Assembly (NCBI GenBank): GCA_036346395.1
Contig: CM070594.1
Span: 21,857,385-21,921,384 of the forward strand
Length of the DNA: 64,000 bases
Source of the DNA: Hsuehochloa calcarea
Lineage: Eukaryota > Streptophyta > Magnoliopsida > Poales > Poaceae
Direction: 5' to 3'
Of the stretch, positions 56,841 through 64,000 are shown piece after piece. The notes below the pieces were generated by a model. The model did not search any database and was not told where the DNA came from. It saw only the letters and a program-made list of their open reading frames with translations. Made by a program: the position numbers and the translations under genes. Positions within the stretch are counted from its first letter, which is position 1. Each line of letters begins with the position of its first letter.

Positions 56841-59457
56841 ACTACAATTTGGGTCTACAATGCATTCGTGCAACTAGAGTGAATATGAGAATTTAGTGGC
56901 CACTAGGAACGTTCCGATATGACGCGGAGAAAGCTAGCTAGCCGGAGATGGTCTGGCGATGGTGGTCCACGACGGCGGGAGAAGCTCCAAACAGTGGTGA
57001 CGGCTGACGAGGTCGATTCAACTGCTTGGGCTACTCTGGTTGGAGGGGAGGAAGAACGAGGTCGGGACAACTCCTGTGAATATAGAGTGGAATCAAATGA
57101 GGGGAACTGCCTCTTGGGTCAGGTGATATGAGCTGACACATTTAAGGAGGGAAGAGCTTCACTGTTGGGCGTTAATGCTGATGGCGACGTCGTGGTGTTG
57201 CTTGGTCGAAGCGAGCACTAAAGCCTTACCTGGAGCTCAAACTCGCTTGAGGAATGGAGGAGTGGGGAAACTAGCACTTGTGGCGAGGAAAGGCAATGAG
57301 GGGGCTTTGGGCTGCTATTTATAGCTGCATGGGCGGAGGTCGCCTAAGAGCCTGCGTAGTATTTGGCGTGGCTCAATACCGAGGAGTGGTTGGCGCTTTA
57401 GACAGAGTCGACAGCACAGTACAGTGGTGTGACAGGTTGAGCGATGGCGAGTAATGGCCGAGTGACGGTGGTAGTCGGTGCTTATGCCTTTTTGCATCGG
57501 GGCGTCCGAACTCGGTAGGTGTCGACGCTGAGTGAGAGAGAGGCACACAGACTCTTGTTCGCTCGGAAGACCATGAGCGGGGAGTTTTCCCGGCTGCACC
57601 GGTTCGGCTGGTCACTGGTCGAAGGAACAGTAGCGAGGGAAGAGTATTAGGGCAATATGGCGATGCACCCAAGGGGAAGGAGGCTGCTGAGGCCAACCGA
57701 GGGGGTTTGGTGGCAATCTAGGTGGCTTACAGTGTTTCATACCGGTTGATAGAGGAATAGCAGAAGGGAAAGAAAAGGTCAGGAAAGGGCTTGAGATATT
57801 GAAAAGGGACTTTGCTTTAGGAAATTCTCATGAGGTGATAGATCCTAATTTGATATTTGTTAAACAATTCTAATTGGCTCTTGAATATTATTCTGATTCC
57901 AGGGTTTATACTTCATGTAATTTTCCAAAGGGCAATGCTCTTAAGTCTTTGCTACTTCTGATACTAGGGTTTATGTTTTAGGGTTTTCTTGTGTCGGCAA
58001 AGGAGAAAATGCAGCTCAAATAATTCTCAATAATGCTGGCAAAAGAATGACAATAGACAACACATGACAAGTTTTAAGAATCCTATATTTTCGCATTTAG
58101 CCATTTTTGGGGTGTTACATCATTTTAAGACAAAACCATAGTCTAATCCGTGAAAGGCTTTGCTCAGTATGTCCATGACCGTGGCATAGCTATTCGAATA
58201 GTTTTATACTCTGCAGAGGTTGTACAACTTTACCCACAAGAGATAATCGACTTATAATATCCGTTTCATATACTTCCATTGGTGTGCAACTAAGTGATTA
58301 TCACAAGGCCTTTACAATGCGTCATCCCAAAGTAGTCATACTCGTTAAGGTTTCACTTCCTTTGGACTAAACCATCCACCAGAAGCCCCCTCTTGCGTCA
58401 TGTGTGAATAAATAAAAGTAGTCATTCTGACATCGACACAACCGGATGGCACAACCACATTGAAACGTTGCAAATTAGTTAGTCAGGTTTGTCCCACTCC
58501 AGACTTGTGGTAGTACGGAAGGGCTTTGCAATCCGCAGCTTGTAGACCGATTCTTAATTGATTGGGCGACTTCCAAAAGTAACCCCTAGGCCTCGATCCC
58601 TCCATTGAGATGAGCCCGTGCATAAACTTGCACCCACCAACTATCCATTTCATTCAAGTCTAAACCAGTTTATTTTATTTTATTTTGCTTTTCGGAATCA
58701 TTTGCAAAACTTCCATGGCACCAGTGCCATAGACTCATTTTTTTAAAAATAATTGTTGAATATTAGGCTAAAATTCTCAAATTGAATATTTTTTGTCTAA
58801 GCAGAACTAAGCGTATTTTTCCACAAAAGCATCTTGTCAATACTATTGTATTGACTAGAGTTTTATCTAGGGTGACAAGGTATGAGGGATTCGATGTGCA
58901 AGATTTGTCAACTCCAAGGTCAATAAATCAACCATCAATAATATAATCATACTCTCTGAATCAATCTATTGATTTCAACACATCATTATTTACATTAATC
59001 CACCAGCCACTCTAAATCAACCAAATACCACTATTCAATTAACTCCACCAATTTTATCAATTCTCTATAATTCAACCAATGCACATGAATTTCATTCATA
59101 ACTTATTATAATAATACAACCTCATTCTTTATTCATCACCTATATATACTCGATTAGTTTGTTAATACTAAATTTCCAACAATAACTAATGACATATCTA
59201 AATCCAATTTCACTATTCAATCATATCCAATAAATCCAATATAACCAAATTATCCAATTAATTTCACAAAGTTTGCATATACTTCATGATTCAACAAATC
59301 CACCAAAATTAACATCCTGAATTGTTATGAAAATCCAACCTTTTCGTATTTCAATCACCACCTTTACTGAACCAATTTCTCAATACTAATTCTCCAACAA
59401 TTACTAATATCAATTTAATTTCATCAAGATGTCTTTCTTTATTTAATTTAGAAGTAA

Positions 59458-59581
59458 TGTATTCCTATAATCCAATATCTAACAAGAATGTATTCCTATA
59501 ATCTAATATCCAACAATAGTGTATTCCTATAATCCAATATCCAACAATAATATATTCCTATAATCCAATATCCAACAATAA
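59458..59581. repeat. 31-bp tandem repeat x4 in LTR Y
   Basis: Four consecutive 31-bp copies of TGTATTCCTATAATCCAATA plus TCCAACAATAA, with one or a few changes each. They lie in an AT-rich part of LTR Y (58880-59800) that has no clear counterpart in LTR X. Confidence 0.85.
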
Positions 59582-61570
59582 TGCAACTCCTTCATAATCA
59601 ATGGGTATCCACAAATATTCCTTTGATTAGTTCAATTTACAATAGCCTTTTATTACCTAATCTTACCAATTTTCTAAATTCAAACTTCAAATGATTCTTC
59701 ATACTACATATCTTACCAAAAATTGACTGTACAAGTGTTGGGATTTAGCTATAACTTAAATTACTTTGAATAAAAGTAAGCATTCAATAATAATTTCAAA
59801 CAGAATACATAATTTTAAATAATAGGATCAAACATGATCAAAGTGTAACTTGCCTTGCTCAATCTATTGATGTTCTCAAATGGCGTCGAAAGTTGACACT
59901 CCAAAGTCATCGAAATCTATATGCAGAAATAAGCTAAATTCAAAAAAAATTCAAAAAAAACTCAAAATTAAATAATTTTGGTTCTAGGAGATGCATATTG
60001 AATTTATATGACTTTAGAAATTTGAATCAATGGAATCGGAGTTCGTTTGAAGGAGAACGAACACTCGAAAGTTTGATTTTTCACATGAAATGATAGAATT
60101 GCAATTTTTAGAATTTATGTAATTGTTTTTTAAATGAAAAACAATTATTACATCAGCGAGGGAATTTAAATTTCTGGCCAAAATTTTTTCCTAAAGGAAA
60201 ATAGGATTGGCCACTGACACGTGGGCCCAGGTCTATGGGCATGGTCCACTAATCTACGCCGGTCCATCATGGACCTGACGCAATGAATAATGTCGGGCAA
60301 GTAGGTTACCACACGAGCATGACACGGGGCAAATGTGGTGACCTGGCGATAACGGTGGCAATGACGTGGCAGTGGTGCATGGGAGCCAAGGGTTGCCAAC
60401 GTTCGGTCGCGCGGCTGCTGGCTGCGAGGGTGGAAAAAGAGAGAGGGAATCACGGCGCTTACCACGACAGTGGTCAGGAGCGATGGAATCGCCGGCGGCG
60501 AGGGAGGCGGCTTGATGTGGCTTGTGGTGGCATGGGAGCTCCGACGGCGTTCCGACGAGGAGGAGGCGCGCACTGGATAGAACGTCATGCGACGAATCTG
60601 GCGACATAGACAAAGTCGACGGAGGGCCACTATCGGCGGCACAATCGTCGATGGAAGTGGTTACGGTCGGCGAGGAAGAAACGTCGATTGCAGTGAAGAA
60701 GAAGGGAGATGGGAGAAGCAACTTCGGGGATGGGATGAGGAGGACAAGGGGCACCTTGTACCCTTATATAGGGGCGGAGGAGTGGCAAGGGAGGAGATCA
60801 TGGGGCAGCGTTTTAAAGCTAGCGCGGGTGGTGGTGGAATACGCCATTAAGGAGTGTAATGGCGAGGGAAACGGCGGAGTGAGTGCGGGAGAGTGAGGGA
60901 GTTTCATTTTGCTTGAAGGCGTGAGAGAAACAAAAGTAACGACCTACTTTGAAGAGCTTCGCAGGGGCATCAATGGCGGCCGAGTGCAGGAGGAAGATGA
61001 AAGAAAGGGGAAAGAGGAAGTCCTGACAGGCGGGGCTTACGCGTAAGAAAGAGGAATGGGAAGGTGGTAAGGTGGGTTGGGCCATGAGTGGATCGTCGCG
61101 GAAAATGAAAATGGGCCGGGGAAGGAAGATTTGGCCTAAAAAAGAAATCGGGATTTTTATTTGATTTTTGAATTTCAGAAATAGCAAAAAATAAAAAGGG
61201 CTTTTAGAAAATACCAAATAGAGTTCAAAACTTCTAGAAAAATTTGCAGAAATTCCTTGAATTATTTTGAAATTAAAAAAAATATTTAAAACTTAAAGTT
61301 GGCTTTTATTTTGCACATAAATTATTTTTCATTTATGGAAACAGGAAAAAACTATTAAAATTCTAGAAAAATCAAGAAATTAATTAAAGTTTCATTTTTA
61401 ACTTTAAATCCAAGAAAATCCCAGAAACTCAAAAAAATTTATTTTTGACTTTTAAAATATAGGAAATTAAAGAAAAGAAAGCAAACTCTTTCAAATCTCA
61501 GAAAATTTAATAAAATAATAAATTTATTAATTTTATTTTTGGTAACAGAACTTTAGGATGTTACAATAAT

Positions 61571-61718
61571 ACAATTATACTTATATGAAAGTTCTTTCGA
61601 GACAAATTTATACATACCATGTGGTCAGTCTAAAGACCGAAAAAGAAATTGATAGAAAAAGTTTATAATATTTGATTGCATGCACCAAAACTACGTTCTT
61701 TCGTGACCACTGACGATA
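61571..61718. mobile_element. MITE, right half
   Basis: Continuation of the element begun at 26810, with its inner edge next to the ATAAT duplication. CCAAAACTACGTTCTTTCGTGA (61685-61706) is the imperfect inverted partner of the left terminus. The outermost bases are diverged, so the end is approximate. Confidence 0.45.
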
Positions 61719-62364
61719 TAGTCTGGGATTCACAAGCTAGACGAGCATTATACGCCCATCTTAACATAGTCTGGAATGTTACGACGCACAAATCAATTCA
61801 GGCGAGGTTGACTAATGCTGTACTACAGTGTTGGCCCCATTCTGAAGCACGGGAATTTTGATAGGGACTGTAGCTGTGAGTTGTAAGCTCAAACACGCCA
61901 CTAACTTTAATTTTCATCTTTGTGTGTTTTTCCCCGCCTTCTATAGCTTGCATTTTTACAGTGGACCTAGTCAGTTGGGCATTCAATTGCCAACCGCAAT
62001 GCGAAGGCGAGAGTAGTTCCACCAATTTGGCACATGGTAGTCCAGTTGCAATGTTGTATATTCTTTTCACGTTAAGCAACTCCTGAACAGTGTAACTAGC
62101 GATTTTCCTAACTGAATTTAGCTCTAAAGCAATGTAAAAAAAAGAAAAAATCTCGCACTAATCAGTTCAGCAATGGTTTCTTGTACCTGCAATCCCGATG
62201 GTCATGGCGAAAAGCATGGCACGGCTGTAGCCACATGGGTGTACTGTAGTTTGGGGTTATGGAGCTATGGAAGCTAGCTAGGGGTCCCTCTCCTGTCCTG
62301 TCCTGGGTAGAAATGACTCAAGGACAGACTTGCCTTGCAATTATTGTTGTTTATCTTATGCGAT
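61719..62364. other. Unassigned host DNA between MITE and LINE
   Basis: No gene can be supported. The minus-strand frame at 61798-62079 has no recognisable domain. Around 62185-62235 the minus strand reads GYSRAMLFAMTIGIAG followed by a GT, which could be a short membrane-type exon end, but nothing else supports it. Confidence 0.3.
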
Positions 62365-64000
62365 TTTTTTTTTTTTTTTTTTGTGTGAGAGGAACTGTCT
62401 TTTGCAATCTGCACACCCCTGGATCCGGATGCCCTGTTTATGCGGCAGATCATTGGCTCATATATATTGCTACAAGCCTACACCAATCTCTTGTGTCGAA
62501 CAGCCAGGTTTCTCTTCAGCTGGAGTATATATTTGCCTATAAACAGGAGCTTGTTTAGCACATAAATGAGCTGCTAAATTAGCAATCCTACGAGTATAAC
62601 AAATACTAAACTCAACAAAACTCCTGCTTAGCTCCTTGATCTCGGCGAGAATGGAAGAAATCTCGGCACGGTGATGTTGTTGAGTATCCCACAGATTGAC
62701 AACGCTATGCGAATCACACTCAATCAACGAAGATCCCAATCAGCCGCGAGTCAAGCACCACCCCGTACAGCAAGCGCCTCGGCGGAGAGGGCACTGGAAA
62801 GAAACATGCGGGGTACAATCTCGCCCTCACGGGCATAAAAGGTTCCAACCTCATCACGCACGACCACGCCCGAAGCACCGTCGATATTAATTTTGCTGAA
62901 GCCATGTTGGGGTGGTTGCCACGCCACATTCATCTGAACTTGGCCGGTTTTGCTGGCACTCAGGTTCCGTCTTTAATAAGGTCGAAGCCACATCCCGAGC
63001 CCATTTCACAGGCCGAGCATTCCGAGGTGACCAAATGGACCAAATTCCGCACAGAATCACTGCAGTCTCATCCAGTGAGTAGACCTTCCCGTCAATTAGA
63101 TGAGCAGCCCCCAAGTAGCAGGCTGGAGTAGCGGCGGATTAGTCCGGCCCTGTCAAAGTAATCCTCCCTATAACGATTGCGCCCAAGTACACTGAATCAA
63201 AACATTCATTGTAGTCTTTTCCTATGTACCACAAGTATCACAGAAAGTAATCCTCCCTATGTGTCTGCGTTTCAGCACCGCTTTGCATAGAATGAAATCA
63301 TTAATCACTCGCCACAAATTAGAGGTTTGTTGTGACAGCATGCAAATTTCAGGACTCGTCGTCATTGGAACTTAATTCTCTAACCTTGTTCACTGTAGCA
63401 TTAGCCGGACGGTACAGTGGCTTAAAGCCATGGTAAGATGGAATCAATGGATCTTCCCACACATTGATGGATGAGTCATCTCCTACACGCTTGATCAGGC
63501 TATCTTCAGTGCCTCTCGACCACTCAGGATCGCTCTCCATGTATGGGAGGAGTTATTCTTCTTGGATGCTAAGAGAAAATCCCCATGAGGAAAATATTTC
63601 CCTTACACAATACTTGGGCACAAAGTGAGGTCGGGTTCGCCATTAGTCTCCACCCATTTTTGCCAACATGGCCAAATTTAATTTCTCAAAATCACGAAAC
63701 CCCATCCCTCCTGTCAGCTTCGAACGGGCTACTGATGACCACTTCTGCCAATGAATTTTGGTACTGTCTGCATCACCTCACCATCAATACTTAGACACAG
63801 GACTCGTAATCTTCTTTCATGTCTTCATCGACTATCTAAAATAGCTCATCCAATAGGTAGGAATTGCTTGAGCAGTGGACTTTATAAGCACCTCTCTGCC
63901 AACACCGCTTAATTTTTTTCTCACTCCACCCGCCCATGAGCTTACGAATCTTCGAAGGAGTATGTTCAAAAGCTTCGTTTGTCGATCGTCTAAGATAAGT
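62365..64000 (-). pseudogene. L1-type LINE ORF2 C-terminus with poly(A) tail
   Basis: Minus-strand fragments follow the order of plant L1 ORF2. VGREVLIKSTAQAIPTYWM (about 63900-63840) and GGMGFRDFEKLNLAMLAKM (about 63720-63660) form the post-RT region. SLIKRVGDDSSINVWEDPLIP is encoded at about 63510-63445. ITFCDTCG begins a degraded zinc-binding region, and INIDGASGVVVRDEVG with SALSAEALAVRGG (62890-62770) is an RNase H domain. VECDSHS-type and YTRRIANLAAHLCA motifs follow (to 62540). An 18-nt T run (62365-62382) is the poly(A) tail. Frames are broken throughout. The 5' part lies beyond the right edge. Confidence 0.75.

Larger units (their letters stand above)
27505..58119 (-). mobile_element. 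Solo LTR X, ~4.26 kb, nested in Y
   Basis: It starts TGTTAGACCC (27505) and ends GGGTGTTACA (58119), with a perfect TCATT target duplication (27500-27504, 58120-58124). Its own pieces are 27505-28350, 37920-38480 and 55269-58119. It is related to Y: ACTCTGCAGAG...CTTATAATAT and TGTGCAACTAAGT...ATTATCACAAGG recur in both. A minus-strand TATA box CTATAAATAG is the complement of 57315-57324. It contains the 24-bp minisatellite. No coding domains are found. Confidence 0.75.
26906..61565 (-). mobile_element. Solo LTR Y, ~4.0 kb, outermost of the nested stack
   Basis: It starts TGTAAGACCCGGG (26906) and ends AGGATGTTACA (61565), with a perfect ATAAT target duplication (26901-26905, 61566-61570). 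Its own sequence is 26906-27504 plus 58125-61565, about 4040 bp. Everything between is a later insertion. A minus-strand TATA-like CTATATAAGG is the complement of 60762-60771. No RT or integrase is found in its own sequence, so it is a solo LTR. Minus-strand frames in the GC-rich part (60166-60754) have no recognisable domain. Confidence 0.75.

Noticed and set aside
55740..59581. A CRISPR-like array
   Set aside because: The repeats are directly adjacent or irregular without unique spacers, and the DNA is a plant LTR.
60166..60896. Several GC-rich frames of 87-166 codons on both strands
   Set aside because: They lie in the GC-rich part of solo LTR Y, overlap each other in many frames and show no recognisable domain.

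Overview
The window is plant nuclear DNA, most likely from rice (Oryza) or a close grass relative. The evidence is a degraded endogenous pararetrovirus of the rice-tungro-bacilliform-virus-like (eRTBVL) type, chromoviral Ty3-gypsy elements of the Tekay/Del and CRM (centromeric retrotransposon) clades, a SIRE/Maximus-type Ty1-copia element, short inverted-repeat MITE-like elements, an L1-type LINE tail, and one GC-rich monocot-style gene. No bacterial or organellar features were seen. Family names come from motif recognition by eye, without database searches.

Layout. 1-1640: remnant of a Ty3-gypsy 3' end on the minus strand. 1708-3689: solo LTR. 3727-3780: (AT)n. About 4060-21606: a pararetrovirus copy on the minus strand that ends at a (TA)n array (21608-21671). 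Its polyprotein is split by an 11.2-kb SIRE-like Copia element (7776-19023, target duplication CCACT), whose integrase is itself split by a solo LTR of the same broad group in the opposite orientation (13234-15230, duplication GGAAG). 21846-23118: a decayed Copia RT/RNase H fragment. 24177-24791: the only convincing host gene, a single-exon secreted Pro/Gly-rich cell-wall-type protein with a probable GPI signal.

26810-61720: a MITE opened by a 34.7-kb stack of LTR elements. An outer ~4-kb solo LTR (26906-61565, ATAAT) is split by a related ~4.3-kb solo LTR (27505-58119, TCATT). That second LTR received two Tekay-type elements: gypsy-1 (28351-37914, AATAT) and gypsy-2 (38481-55263). Gypsy-2's 3' LTR received a CRM-type element (39646-47099, GTTC). 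62365-64000: an L1-type LINE pseudogene with its poly(A) tail, running off the right edge.

Nothing here forms an operon or pathway. The retroelement genes within each element once worked together (Gag, protease, RT/RNase H, integrase), but nearly all are broken. The pile-up of chromoviral elements, including a CRM-type copy, suggests a heterochromatic or pericentromeric setting next to at least one gene. The most interesting signals are a viroplasmin-like domain downstream of the viral RNase H, AT arrays at both ends of the viral block, palindromic-motif arrays at matching positions in two diverged SIRE-type LTRs, and a 24-bp dyad minisatellite inside a giant LTR.
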